Source: Candidatus Omnitrophota bacterium
GTDB lineage: Bacteria > Omnitrophota > Gorgyraeia > Aquiviventales > Aquiviventaceae
Assembly: GCA_016190215.1 (NCBI GenBank)
Contig: JACPRA010000026.1
Location: 1 to 51,645, forward strand
DNA: 51,645 nucleotides
Direction: 5' to 3'
The translations under genes and the position numbers were made by a program. Under the pieces are notes generated by a model. The model made no database searches, was not told the DNA's origin, and saw only the letters and a program-made list of their open reading frames with translations. This document shows positions 25,535-33,685 of the stretch, piece after piece; position 1 is the first letter of the stretch; every line of letters begins with the position of its first letter.

Positions 25535-27506
25535 GACCATTGACAGCCCCCAGGATTTGCGCCGGCTGGCCATGAGCCAGCTCCCGCGCGTGGCCCAGGA
25601 AGTCCGCGACGAGCTCCTACGGGTCATCTCCGGCTTGGGCGGGCACTTGGCCTCCAGCCTCGGGGCGGTCGAGCTGTGCTTGGCGCTGCACTACGTCTTT
25701 GACGCCCCCAGCGACAAGCTGATCTGGGACATGGGCTACCAGGCCTACACCCACAAGATGCTCACCGGCCGCCGCAAGATGATCCACACCCTCAAGCAGT
25801 TCAAGGGTTTGACCGGTTTCAACAACAAGGACGAAAGCCCCTACGACCTCTTCACCACCGGCCACGGCGGCACCTGCCTCTCGACGGCCATGGGCATCGC
25901 CATCGCGCGGGACCACGCCCATGCCGCGCACCAGGTGGTCGCCATCATCGGCGACGCCAGCCTGGGGGAAGGGATGGCGCTCGAGGCGCTCAACCACATC
26001 GGCCACGTCAAGCCCAACATGCTCGTCATCTTGAACGACAACAAGATGTCCATCGCCCAGCCGGTGGGGGGCCTGAGCCGCTACTTGAACCGCATCATCA
26101 CCGACCCGCTCTACAACCGCATCCGCCGCAAGCTGGAGGCCGGCGTCGAGCGCCTGCCCAAAGGCGTCAAGCTCGTCAAGATGGGCCACAAAGTCGAAGA
26201 GTCGCTCAAGGGACTGCTGGTGCCGGGCCTGATTTTCGAGGAGCTGGGCTTCCGCTACGTCGGCCCGATTGACGGCCACAACCTGCCGGAGCTGATCGCC
26301 ACCCTGCGCAACGTCAAGCGCCTGAAAGGCCCGATCCTGCTCCACGTGCAAACGCTCAAGGGCAAAGGCTACACGCCCGCCGAGCAAGACCCGGAGACAT
26401 TCCACAAAATCGAGCCCTTCGACGTGCCCACCGGCCAGTTAAAGGGGCAGGGGGCGCGGGGCAAGGGGCCGGGGTCGAGAACGAAATCCGCGCCGTCCAC
26501 CCCCCACCCTTCACCAAGTTTTACCGATGCGTTTGGCGCCGAGCTGGTGCAATTGGCGCAGACCGACGAGCGCATCATCGCCATCACCGCCGCCATGCCG
26601 GAAGGCACCGGCCTGGCCGAGTTCGGACGCCGCTTCCCGCAGCGCTACTTTGACGTCGGCATGGCCGAGCAGCATGCCATCGGCCTCGCCGCCGGCCTGG
26701 CGCGCGCCGGCTTGCGCCCGGTCTTCGGCATCTACTCCTCGTTCCTGCAGCGCGCCTATGACCAAGTGATGCATGAGATGTGCCTGCAAAAACTTCCCGT
26801 GGTGCTGGCCATTGACCGCGCCTGTCTCGTCGGGGAAGACGGCCCCACCCACCACGGCTTGTTCGACGTGGCGGCGCTTCGGGTGCTTCCGCACCTCGTG
26901 ATGCTTTCGCCCAAAGATCCGGATGAGCTGCGCGCCATGCTGCGCTGGTCGCTGGATTGCGGCCGCCCGGTGGCCCTCCGCTACGCGCGCGGCGGGCCGG
27001 CCGGCGAGCCGCTGGGCCGCGGCACCCGCATTGCGCTGGGCCGGGGCGAGTTGTTGCAGCAGGGAGAGGATCTGGCGATCTTGGCCGTGGGCAGCATGGT
27101 CTACCCGGCCATGGGGGCGGCCGAGCAGCTTCGCCGCGAGGGCATCCGTGCCAGCGTCATCAACGCCCGGTTCATCAAGCCGGTGGACCGCCGGCTCATC
27201 CGCCACGCCGCCATGCAGACCGGCGCCATCGTCACCGTCGAGGAAGCGCAAATCTCCGGCGGGTTCGGCAGCGCGATCTCCGAGGCGCTGGAAAGTTTGA
27301 ACCTGTCCCACGTGCCGTTCTGCCGCATCGGCCTGCCGGATGAGTTCGTCGAGCACGGCACCCGCGCGCAGCTCCTGAAGCTCTGCCAACTCGACGCCGA
27401 CGGGCTCTTCCGCCGCATCAGCGCTTGGTTCCAGGCCGTGCAGAAGCCCGGCTCGCTGGCGTTGCCGTCGGAAGCCTGGCGCAGTGTGGGCGAAGCCGCC
27501 TCATGA
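25518..27506 (+). CDS. dxs: 1-deoxy-D-xylulose-5-phosphate synthase
   Basis: A 662-residue thiamine diphosphate enzyme. Motifs: 'TTGHGGTCLSTAMGIA' (family GHxST variant), 'GDASLGEGMALEALNH' and 'ILNDNKMSIAQPVGGLS' for ThDP/Mg binding, 'FDVGMAEQHAIGLAAGLA', and 'DRACLVGEDGPTHHGLFD'. It condenses pyruvate and glyceraldehyde-3-phosphate for the MEP pathway. The N-terminal ThDP motifs depart from the textbook forms but the C-terminal ones are typical. The linker between domains 1 and 2 (about residues 305-335) is encoded by G-rich heptamers. Confidence 0.92.
   Translation: MTRLLETIDSPQDLRRLAMSQLPRVAQEVRDELLRVISGLGGHLASSLGAVELCLALHYVFDAPSDKLIWDMGYQAYTHKMLTGRRKMIHTLKQFKGLTGFNNKDESPYDLFTTGHGGTCLSTAMGIAIARDHAHAAHQVVAIIGDASLGEGMALEALNHIGHVKPNMLVILNDNKMSIAQPVGGLSRYLNRIITDPLYNRIRRKLEAGVERLPKGVKLVKMGHKVEESLKGLLVPGLIFEELGFRYVGPIDGHNLPELIATLRNVKRLKGPILLHVQTLKGKGYTPAEQDPETFHKIEPFDVPTGQLKGQGARGKGPGSRTKSAPSTPHPSPSFTDAFGAELVQLAQTDERIIAITAAMPEGTGLAEFGRRFPQRYFDVGMAEQHAIGLAAGLARAGLRPVFGIYSSFLQRAYDQVMHEMCLQKLPVVLAIDRACLVGEDGPTHHGLFDVAALRVLPHLVMLSPKDPDELRAMLRWSLDCGRPVALRYARGGPAGEPLGRGTRIALGRGELLQQGEDLAILAVGSMVYPAMGAAEQLRREGIRASVINARFIKPVDRRLIRHAAMQTGAIVTVEEAQISGGFGSAISEALESLNLSHVPFCRIGLPDEFVEHGTRAQLLKLCQLDADGLFRRISAWFQAVQKPGSLALPSEAWRSVGEAAS
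26444..26478 (+). repeat. G-rich heptamer array in the dxs interdomain linker
   Basis: Five 7-mers: GGGGCAG, GGGGCGC, GGGGCAA, GGGGCCG, GGGTCGA. It codes for a flexible Gly/Arg/Lys linker in DXS. The unit differs from the GCACACA family but has the same 7-bp period. Confidence 0.65.
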
Positions 27507-28804
27507 TCGCAGGCGTCCGCACGCGGTTTGCGCCAAGCCCAACCGGCACGCTCCACGTCGGCTCGGCCCGGACCGCGCTCTTCAACTGGCTCTTCGCCAA
27601 GCACCACCACGGCACCTTCATCCTCCGCATCGAGGACACCGACCAGAAGCGCTCCCAGTCCATCTTCCTCAAGGACATCCAGGAGAGCCTCGAGTATCTC
27701 GGCATCAGAGCCGATGAAGGCCCCTTTTTCCAAAGCCAACGCGCGCCCGTCTATCAGCAGGCGGTCGAGCGGCTGCTCAGCTCCGGCCACGCCATCCACC
27801 ACGAAGGCGCCGTGGTCTTTCAAACGCCCCCGCAGCCCGTCAGCTTCAACGACATGCTCCACGGCACGATCACCGTGGATACCTCGCTCTTCGAGCGCCT
27901 GGTGCTCATCAAATCCGACGGCACGCCGACCTACAACTTCGCCTGCGTGGTGGACGACGCCGACATGCGCATCACCCACGTCATCCGCGGCGACGACCAC
28001 ATCGCCAACACACCCAAGCAGATCGAGCTCTACCAAGCGCTGGGGCTCACTCCGCCGCAGTTCGCCCACATCCCGCTCATCGTCGGCGCCGACCGCGCGC
28101 GCCTCTCCAAGCGCACCGGGGCCACCGCCGTGGCGGACTACCGGGCGGTGGGCTATCTGCCGGAAGCCTTCGTCAACTACTTGGCGCTGCTGGGCTGGTC
28201 GCCGGGCGGCAACCGCGAGCTGATGCCCCCGGATGAGATGGTCCAGTGTTTCGACCTGGCCCGCGTGCGCAAATCCGCCGCGCAGTTCGATCAGCAGAAG
28301 CTCGACTGGCTCAACGGCCAATACCTCAAGCGCGCCTCGGCGGAGCGGTTGGCCGTGCTGTTCGAGGAGCGGCTGCGCAGCCACGGGCTGCTCTCCAATC
28401 ACGTGGACCGCGCCTGGCTGGCGCGGATCGCCGCCCTCCTGAAAGACCGCATGAAGACGCTGCAGGACCTGGAAGAGGAGCACACCTTCTTCTTCGTCGA
28501 GATGCCGCAGTATCAGGAAGAGGCGGTGGCGCAATTCCTCCGCAAGCCGGGCATCGCGCAATTTCTCGGCCAGCTCAAAGAGCGCCTCGCCGGCCTCTCC
28601 ACGTTCGACACCCAGGCGGTTGAAGCCGCCACCCGCGGCCTGATCGCCGAGCGGCAGTTGCAGCCCAAAGAGGCCATCCACCCGGTTCGCGTGGCCCTCA
28701 CCGGCCGCCAAGTCAGCCCGCCGCTCTTCGAAACCATGTCCATTCTGGGCAGGGAACGGGTGCTCAACCGCCTGGACCACGCCGCCACCACGCTGGCCGC
28801 CTAG
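27503..28804 (+). CDS. gltX: Glutamyl-tRNA synthetase
   Basis: A 433-residue class I synthetase. 'TRFAPSPTGTLHVGSARTALFNWLFA' contains the HIGH-type signature (HVGS), 'FILRIEDTD' follows, and the KMSKS-type loop is RLSKRTGA. The anticodon-binding domain is short. It charges tRNA-Glu, and may be non-discriminating and also charge tRNA-Gln; a tRNA-Gln gene lies 380 bp downstream, and no glnS or gatCAB is visible here. ATGA overlaps the dxs stop. Confidence 0.93.
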   Translation: MIAGVRTRFAPSPTGTLHVGSARTALFNWLFAKHHHGTFILRIEDTDQKRSQSIFLKDIQESLEYLGIRADEGPFFQSQRAPVYQQAVERLLSSGHAIHHEGAVVFQTPPQPVSFNDMLHGTITVDTSLFERLVLIKSDGTPTYNFACVVDDADMRITHVIRGDDHIANTPKQIELYQALGLTPPQFAHIPLIVGADRARLSKRTGATAVADYRAVGYLPEAFVNYLALLGWSPGGNRELMPPDEMVQCFDLARVRKSAAQFDQQKLDWLNGQYLKRASAERLAVLFEERLRSHGLLSNHVDRAWLARIAALLKDRMKTLQDLEEEHTFFFVEMPQYQEEAVAQFLRKPGIAQFLGQLKERLAGLSTFDTQAVEAATRGLIAERQLQPKEAIHPVRVALTGRQVSPPLFETMSILGRERVLNRLDHAATTLAA

Positions 28805-28806
28805 CG

Positions 28807-29148
28807 ATGCAAGAACGCCGCACCCATATCCGCGTGACCACCCCGGTGCTGATCGAGTTCCCGCACCCGGTGACGATGAAAACGGAGCGCAGCTTCACCT
28901 ACGACGTCAGCGAAGGCGGCTTGCGGTTTCCCACCGAGGTCAAGCTGCCCATCGGCCGCGACCTGCCGATGACGCTCTCGCTGCCGTTCCAGAACTCCAC
29001 CTTCCATGCCGTCGCCGAGGTGATGTGGGTGCGCGAGATCGCCCGCATCGGCGCCACGCAGTATGAGATCGGCGTGCGCTTCCGCTGGCTCGAGGACCCC
29101 GACCGCCAGCGCCTCAGCCACCACCTACGCGCCATCTCCGGGGTGTGA
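28807..29148 (+). CDS. PilZ domain protein
   Basis: A 113-residue single-domain protein. 'QERRTHIRVTTPVLIEF' carries the RxxxR motif and 'TYDVSEGGLRF' the DxSxxG motif, both needed for cyclic di-GMP binding; 'EIGVRFRWLED' ends the barrel. It is a better match than the PilZ protein at 16839. It lies 2 bp after gltX. Confidence 0.88.
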   Translation: MQERRTHIRVTTPVLIEFPHPVTMKTERSFTYDVSEGGLRFPTEVKLPIGRDLPMTLSLPFQNSTFHAVAEVMWVREIARIGATQYEIGVRFRWLEDPDRQRLSHHLRAISGV

Positions 29149-29154
29149 TAGAAT
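29149..29154 (+). promoter_or_regulatory. Candidate -10 box for tRNA-Gln
   Basis: TGATAGAAT (29146-29154) is a plausible extended -10 overlapping the PilZ stop; its predicted start at about 29161 leaves a leader of roughly 24 nt before the tRNA. Confidence 0.35.
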
Positions 29155-29184
29155 AAAGGCTGTCCTTTTTCCTTCCGTTTTCAC

Positions 29185-29258
29185 TGCCCTGTCGGCTAAT
29201 GGTAGGCCACGAGACTCTGGATCTCGGCGTCGTGGTTCGAATCCACGCGGGGCAGCCA
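29185..29258 (+). tRNA. tRNA-Gln (anticodon CUG), CCA encoded
   Basis: The cloverleaf is complete. Acceptor 5' TGCCCTG pairs with 3' CGGGGCA; D-arm GGCT/GGCC around AATGGTA; anticodon stem CGAGA/TCTCG with loop CTCTGGA, giving anticodon CTG; T-arm CGTGG-TTCGAAT-CCACG; discriminator G and encoded CCA. It reads CAG codons. The AT-richer accessory region starts straight after it. Confidence 0.95.
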
Positions 29259-29269
29259 TCTTTGATAAA

Positions 29270-29301
29270 GAGGCGTTCCTTTATGGGGCGCCTCCTTTTT
29301 T
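29270..29301 (+). terminator. Rho-independent terminator after tRNA-Gln
   Basis: GAGGCG (29270-29275) pairs with CGCCTC (29289-29294), followed by CTTTTTT. It ends the tRNA transcript before the accessory region. Confidence 0.75.
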
Positions 29302-29340
29302 ATGATTTCCATGCCGTAAAATCGAAAACGAGGTGCTCAT

Positions 29341-29634
29341 ATGGATCCAGAACTTAAGGGCATTTTAGAATTTCTGGAGAAACACGAAATTCGAGCAACC
29401 TATCAAGCGGTGGGCGAGGCGATTAGCGTTTCGGCTCGTGCTGTGGGGGCGATGCTGGGAGAACGCAATCCCAAGGCTTCCTGGGTCGTAGCTAGCAATA
29501 CAGGAAAGCCGACTGGTTATAAGTCTGAAGAAGAGCATCCAACTCTATATAAAAACCCTCGGATTATCCGGACTGGTTCTGACTTAATGCAGTATATGAA
29601 TTTTGAGGGCGCTCAAGTAATACTGCCCAGCTGA
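29341..29634 (+). CDS. Small protein resembling the DNA-binding domain of MGMT/ATL proteins
   Basis: A 97-residue protein. 'ATYQAVGEAI' followed by 'ARAVGAMLGERNP' and later 'GKPTGY' parallels the C-terminal domain of O6-alkylguanine transferases ('TYGE...RAVG.A...NP...G..GGY'), but the reactive PCHR motif is absent, as in alkyltransferase-like proteins or further away. The role may be DNA binding; this is an inference. It is the first gene after tRNA-Gln and is much more AT-rich than the genes before the tRNA. GAGG lies upstream of ATG 29341. Confidence 0.65.
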   Translation: MDPELKGILEFLEKHEIRATYQAVGEAISVSARAVGAMLGERNPKASWVVASNTGKPTGYKSEEEHPTLYKNPRIIRTGSDLMQYMNFEGAQVILPS

Positions 29635-29685
29635 TTGGGCTGGCGTATTGAAGAAATCAGCTGAACCTGGTTCTATTTTTTCTAG

Positions 29686-30411
29686 ATGAAACTCCCTAGC
29701 TCAATTCCATTAGAAACTTTTGACCCCACAGCATTTATAGCAGATGAATCTATTCCTCAAGAAGTTTGTAATTTTGTCCTTGCGCTTGCTCTTGCTTACA
29801 ACGACATCAAGGATGTAACAGAAGTGCATTTGCGTTTAAAAGAGCAACGTCCTCTAGGCGTGTTTCAAAAGCGGGTTGATTTTGGTATGCACGGAGGCCG
29901 CACAGTGCATTTAATACGTTATCAGATTGGGCTTGTTCACGAGCTTTGTGAGCTTATTCGAAATAATGAGCGCATTATCAGTCACCCATTGCTTCAAGCT
30001 ATTATTAGCCAGATGCCTAAAAAATCTCGAATAGCCTGGCAATCGTTGGTAGATACCGCAACTGGAAAACTACGTGTAGGACCTCTGGCACAGGCTGTAA
30101 TTAGAATTCGCCAAAAAGTAGTGTTTCACTATGATACTGAGGAAATTTTCAATGGATACAAACGCCATTTTTTAAATGGCGCCGTAGCTAAAGAGCTGGC
30201 CTATATATCGCGGGGAAGCACAATGGCTGAATCTCGATTTTACTTTGCAGATGCTGCTGCTGAAAGCTACCTATCTGCTCGAGCAGACCAAAGACAAGCG
30301 ACAGAACTTGCTCAAAGTATCATCGGAGCTATGAAAGATGCGAATTTTGCGATCAGGCATCTAGTGAATGGTTTTATCCAAAAACGTTTTGGGTACACAC
30401 TAGTCAGTTGA
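29686..30411 (+). CDS. Protein of unknown function (accessory region)
   Basis: A 241-residue, mostly helical, soluble protein that I do not recognise. It has many conserved-looking polar helices (for example 'VHELCELIRNNERI' and 'GYKRHFLNGAVAKELAYI'), no signal peptide and no nuclease or ATPase motif. It is AT-rich relative to the core genes, with no clear Shine-Dalgarno before ATG 29686. It lies between the MGMT-like gene and a membrane protein 16 bp downstream; the last two probably form one unit. Confidence 0.6.
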   Translation: MKLPSSIPLETFDPTAFIADESIPQEVCNFVLALALAYNDIKDVTEVHLRLKEQRPLGVFQKRVDFGMHGGRTVHLIRYQIGLVHELCELIRNNERIISHPLLQAIISQMPKKSRIAWQSLVDTATGKLRVGPLAQAVIRIRQKVVFHYDTEEIFNGYKRHFLNGAVAKELAYISRGSTMAESRFYFADAAAESYLSARADQRQATELAQSIIGAMKDANFAIRHLVNGFIQKRFGYTLVS

Positions 30412-30426
30412 GGAGAAACAGAAAAC

Positions 30427-31269
30427 GTGCCCAATAATACCGCCTCACCAATGGGCCGGGGTAATTGGAACGCCTCCCGCTTTTTCATGAGATCACGAAA
30501 AAGTCTTAATAGTCCTTGGGTTGCCACGCCTCTGATTTATGTCGGACTTTCATTTTTGTGGCAAAAAGTTCGACCAGGGTGGCACGAGAGATCCGACTTG
30601 TTCAAAGGCGCAGCGCTTGGCGTCATTGTCTCTGCCACTGCGGGTTTTGCGGTCTATCTGCTGACGCAGTATTTTGACCGTCGTGTGAAGCGCTATAATG
30701 CCCTTTGCCATCTTGAGTTAACTTTGAATCACTTGTTAACCAATTTGAGCGATAACCAGTTGCAGCTTAAAAAGTCGATCGATAGCGATAATCCAACCCT
30801 GCTTTTCCCGGCGCGACTAACTCTATCTGAGCCAGATATTAGAGAAATTGGCAGAGTTAAGTTGAAGAACAAGCTGCTAAATACTTTGATTGATTGTGAA
30901 AAATATAGTCACGATTTGGAAGCAGTGATAGCGATTTCCGAACGTAATATTCAGATGAACAAAGAACTTTATCTTCACCGATCATCGGATCCGCAGTATA
31001 TTCAGCAAATTCTGAAAGACATTCATCGTCAATCCAAGGCACAGTTGAAAGAGCTGCATGGATTTGGCGATCTAGTAAACGAATCCATCAAAGATACCTT
31101 GGTTGATGTGCGGTTCTTTGCCCAGATAGACCGGCCAGCGTTCGTTGGTCTCGCCCCATATTACGGCAAAAGTGAACTTGAAGACTGGCGGGTTAGGGAC
31201 CTAAAGAAACTTGAGACAGAAATGGCTCAGACCGCGACTGAAGATGAAGCACGTAGGAAAACTACGTAA
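30427..31269 (+). CDS. Membrane protein of unknown function (accessory region)
   Basis: A 280-residue protein from GTG 30427, with GGAG 12-15 nt upstream; ATG 30451 and 30487 are alternatives. There are two hydrophobic segments (about residues 31-47 and 63-85), then a cytoplasmic, strongly helical region of about 190 residues with coiled-coil character and an acidic end. No domain is recognised. With the preceding gene it forms a two-gene unit 3' of tRNA-Gln, a layout common for defence or other accessory cargo, but nothing in the residues proves such a role. Confidence 0.6.
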   Translation: MPNNTASPMGRGNWNASRFFMRSRKSLNSPWVATPLIYVGLSFLWQKVRPGWHERSDLFKGAALGVIVSATAGFAVYLLTQYFDRRVKRYNALCHLELTLNHLLTNLSDNQLQLKKSIDSDNPTLLFPARLTLSEPDIREIGRVKLKNKLLNTLIDCEKYSHDLEAVIAISERNIQMNKELYLHRSSDPQYIQQILKDIHRQSKAQLKELHGFGDLVNESIKDTLVDVRFFAQIDRPAFVGLAPYYGKSELEDWRVRDLKKLETEMAQTATEDEARRKTT

Positions 31270-31284
31270 AATCGGTGCCGTCCT

Positions 31285-31429
31285 AAATAGTACCGCCTAG
31301 CTCAGGAAGCCGGAGGCGTTCCAAATAGCGCCGTCTACTATATAAGTAAAGGAAACGGCTAGTCCGTCCATGGAAGCTGGAAAGCCGGAAGAAAGCCGGA
31401 GGCGTCCCAAATAGTACCGCCTAGCTCAG
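31285..31429. repeat. 21-bp perfect direct repeats and GGAAGCCGGAGGCGTTCC-type repeats
   Basis: AAATAGTACCGCCTAGCTCA plus G occurs at 31285-31305 and 31409-31429. Each is linked to a GGAAGCCGGAGGCGTTCCAA-like segment (31305-31325; variant 31393-31410). Related segments stand at 32914-32931 and 35775-35803. The stretch 31270-31425 holds no gene. It looks like decayed insertion or REP-type sequence. Confidence 0.7.
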
Positions 31430-31587
31430 TGCGTTGCGGGAGGGTCGTTCGCTTGACGGTTTTTCTTCATCGTATGGAGTGCGGCTCGGACGTAGCGCTT
31501 GACCGCCGTCTTGCTGGCGGCTGATCGCCACTCACCTCGCTCCACAGACTTCAGAAGCTCGCGTTCCTCAGGATTCAGTCGCGCCAT
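31426..31587 (-). pseudogene. Remnant of a CopG/BrnA-like antitoxin (N-terminal part)
   Basis: A 53-codon frame starting at ATG 31587 with GAGGAACG just upstream. 'MARLNPEERELLKSVERGEW' followed by 'RYVRAAL' resembles the N-terminus of a common antitoxin family ('LTxEEQxLLESVExGEW...Y...A...'), which continues into an RHH domain ('NIRIS...'). Here the frame diverges after the lysines and stops, inside the 21-bp direct repeat, so the DNA-binding end is missing. No toxin partner is next to it. It could instead be a short intact protein. Confidence 0.5.
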
Positions 31588-31689
31588 TTCTCGTTCCTCT
31601 TTTGTTCAAGTTTCTCACGTTACGTGTCTTTTATCACATCCTTATGGGAGAGCCAGGAAAGGGGAAGTTGGGACGGTTCCAATGTTCAG

Positions 31690-32856
31690 TTAATCTGCTG
31701 TGCGCAGTTTGATCAGGTCGAGTTGCTGAATAGGGACGACGGAGACGTGTGTGTTGAGATCGTAAGGTGTGGGGCCGGGATAGACCACCCAGAGGTGTGA
31801 GAGGGACAATTCTTCCACGGCCGCGTGCATGGTTTTGGTCAGTGTGGGGGCATCGCTGTACTTGGCTTCAAGGCCCCATCGTTTTCCTTGATGCTGAAAC
31901 ACGAGATCAAGTTCCGCCCCCGTGTGCACCGCCCAAAAGAATACGTCCTGCTCCCGCAGTCCCAGGCGCTGGATCGCTTGTTCCAGCGCAAACCCTTCCC
32001 AGGACGCTCCAAGTTGCGGGTGGCCCAGGAGATCCCCGCGATCCTTGAGGGAGAGCAGGGCGTGCAGCAATCCGGAATCTCGGAAGTAGAGCTTGGGCCG
32101 TTTCACCAGCCGCTTGTGCGTATTATAGAACCAGGGCGCCACCTGCCGAATTACAAACGTGCCCGCCAGGATATCCAAATAACGCTTGGCCGTCACATCT
32201 GAAATGGACAGGCTCCGGCCGATTTCCGTGGCGTTGAAAATCTGCCCATGATAGTGGGCCAGCATCATCCAGAACCGCCGCAGGGTCTGAGGCGGAATGC
32301 GGATGCCAAGGTTGGGGACATCCCGTTCTAAAAAGGTGGTGATGAAGTCCTGCCGCCATTGAAAGGACCCGTCCGCGCTGGAGGCGAGATAGGATCGAGG
32401 AAACCCCCCTCGGATCCATAGCTGCTCCGTAGCCTTGGGCGGCAGCATATCAAGTGAAAAGCCTCCCAGCTCGAGGTAGCTGATGCGTCCTGCCAGCGAT
32501 TCGGAGCTTTGCGCGAGCAAGTCTCGGGAGGCGCTGCCGAGGATGAGGTATTTGGTGGTCGGGTGTTTGTCCACCAGCACCCGCAACACCGGAAACAGCT
32601 CCGGCCGGCGCTGCACTTCGTCAATAATCACTAGCCCGTGAAGCCCCTCCAGCGCTAACATGGGTTGATCCAGCTTCGCGAGGTCCCGCGGGTCTTCCAG
32701 ATCGAATCGGTGGACGGGATTGGCGTGTTCGCGGCGGGAGAATTGCTGAGCCAGCGTGGTCTTGCCGCACTGCCGGGGTCCCAGAATGGCGACGACCGGG
32801 GTTTCCTTCAGCCGTGTCGCAAGGAGATGCAGTTCTTTCGTGCGAGGGATGTCCAT
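31690..32856 (-). CDS. AAA ATPase of the AAA_14/DUF4143 family
   Basis: A 388-residue protein. Walker A is GPRQCGKTTL, Walker B GLVIIDEVQ, and a sensor segment 'LILGSASRDLL' follows. The DUF4143 region includes a winged helix ('SLSISDVTAKRYLDIL') and a C-terminal 'AELDLVFQHQGKRWGLEAKYS', which resembles a restriction-endonuclease-like ELD-x-ExK core. These ATPases are frequent in variable regions; their role is unsettled. It stands alone between repeat-bearing gaps, convergent to the accessory pair, consistent with a transferred gene. Confidence 0.9.
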   Translation of the reverse strand: MDIPRTKELHLLATRLKETPVVAILGPRQCGKTTLAQQFSRREHANPVHRFDLEDPRDLAKLDQPMLALEGLHGLVIIDEVQRRPELFPVLRVLVDKHPTTKYLILGSASRDLLAQSSESLAGRISYLELGGFSLDMLPPKATEQLWIRGGFPRSYLASSADGSFQWRQDFITTFLERDVPNLGIRIPPQTLRRFWMMLAHYHGQIFNATEIGRSLSISDVTAKRYLDILAGTFVIRQVAPWFYNTHKRLVKRPKLYFRDSGLLHALLSLKDRGDLLGHPQLGASWEGFALEQAIQRLGLREQDVFFWAVHTGAELDLVFQHQGKRWGLEAKYSDAPTLTKTMHAAVEELSLSHLWVVYPGPTPYDLNTHVSVVPIQQLDLIKLRTAD

Positions 32857-32913
32857 AGCAAAGAAAGTATACCATGAAATATCAAAGTCATATATCGGAA
32901 TTTCATGGTTTGC

Positions 32914-32944
32914 GGAAGCCGAAGGCGTTCCTCCATGGAACGCC
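32914..32944. repeat. Dispersed repeat copy with hairpin
   Basis: GGAAGCCGAAGGCGTTCC (32914-32931) belongs to the same family as the 31.3-kb and 35.8-kb copies. GGCGTTCC (32924-32931) and GGAACGCC (32937-32944) form an 8-bp stem just before the redoxin gene. Confidence 0.6.
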
Positions 32945-32970
32945 GATTCTCTAGAAGGGAGGGCCGGAAG

Positions 32971-33615
32971 ATGAGACAGAGCGGAATAGCCAGCGCGCTG
33001 GTCGGCGTGGTGCTGGCGGCGGGGACGGTCTTTGCCGCGTCAACCGAGGGGAAGGGCGGCCTGCTGCCGATGGGCAGCCCGGCTCCGGCGTTTCGTCTGC
33101 CGGATGTCGTGTCCGGCCGCACCGTGTCGCTGGAGGACTTCGCCGGCCGCACAGGGCTGCTGATCATGGTCGCCTGCCGCCACTGTCCCTACGTGCAGCA
33201 CGTGCGGGAGGGCATGGCGACGCTGGCTCGGGACTACGAAGGGCAAGACGTCGGGATCATCGCGATCAGCGCCAATGATCCGGCCGGCTACTCAGAGGAC
33301 GCGCCGGAGAGCCTGAAAGAGATGGCGGTGGAATCGGAGTTCATCTTCCCGCTGCTCTTCGACGAGACGCAGGAGACAGCCAAGGCCCTGACCGCCGTGG
33401 CGACACCGGACTTTTTCCTCTTCGGCCGGGAGCGGCGGTTGGTGTATCGCGGCCAATTTGATGGCAGCCGCCCCGGCAACGACACGCCGGTGACAGGGCA
33501 GGACGTGCGCGCCGCCCTGGATGCGCTGCTGGCCGATCAGCCGATTCCGGAGCCGCAGCACGCCGCCTTCGGCTGCTCCATCAAGTGGAAGCCCGGCAAC
33601 GCGCCGGCGTATTAG
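32971..33615 (+). CDS. Exported redoxin (AhpC/TSA-like), paralog of 7486-8013
   Basis: A 214-residue protein. ATG 32971 follows GGGAGGG and opens a signal peptide (residues 1-25, ending in VFAAS). The mature part has 'GSPAPAFRLPDVVSGRTV', the active site CRHCPYVQ, 'ATPDFFLFG' and the terminal 'GCSIKWKPG' that the cytoplasmic paralog also has. It is probably a periplasmic thiol peroxidase or reductase. It opens a run of redox-related genes. Confidence 0.85.
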   Translation: MRQSGIASALVGVVLAAGTVFAASTEGKGGLLPMGSPAPAFRLPDVVSGRTVSLEDFAGRTGLLIMVACRHCPYVQHVREGMATLARDYEGQDVGIIAISANDPAGYSEDAPESLKEMAVESEFIFPLLFDETQETAKALTAVATPDFFLFGRERRLVYRGQFDGSRPGNDTPVTGQDVRAALDALLADQPIPEPQHAAFGCSIKWKPGNAPAY

Positions 33616-33645
33616 CACCCCACCAAGCCCACATAACCTGGCCCC

Positions 33646-33676
33646 TTGACAGGCCGATAATAGGTGTATATACTCC
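33646..33676 (+). promoter_or_regulatory. Promoter and likely operator of the MarR gene
   Basis: TTGACA (33646-33651), 17-nt spacer, TATACT (33669-33674). The -10 overlaps GTGTATATACTC (33665-33676), which resembles GTGTATCTACAC found before the nitroreductase gene, so the MarR protein probably binds both. The leader is only about 5 nt. Confidence 0.65.
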
Positions 33677-33685
33677 TTTTACAGC

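Noticed and set aside
31291-31305. tRNA-like TAGCTCAG segment in the direct repeats
   Set aside because: It resembles a D-loop, but no acceptor, anticodon or T arms can be formed around it.
29230-33000. Integration direct repeat (attR copy of the tRNA-Gln 3' end)
   Set aside because: No second copy of the T-arm/acceptor sequence was found downstream by eye, and there is no integrase gene.
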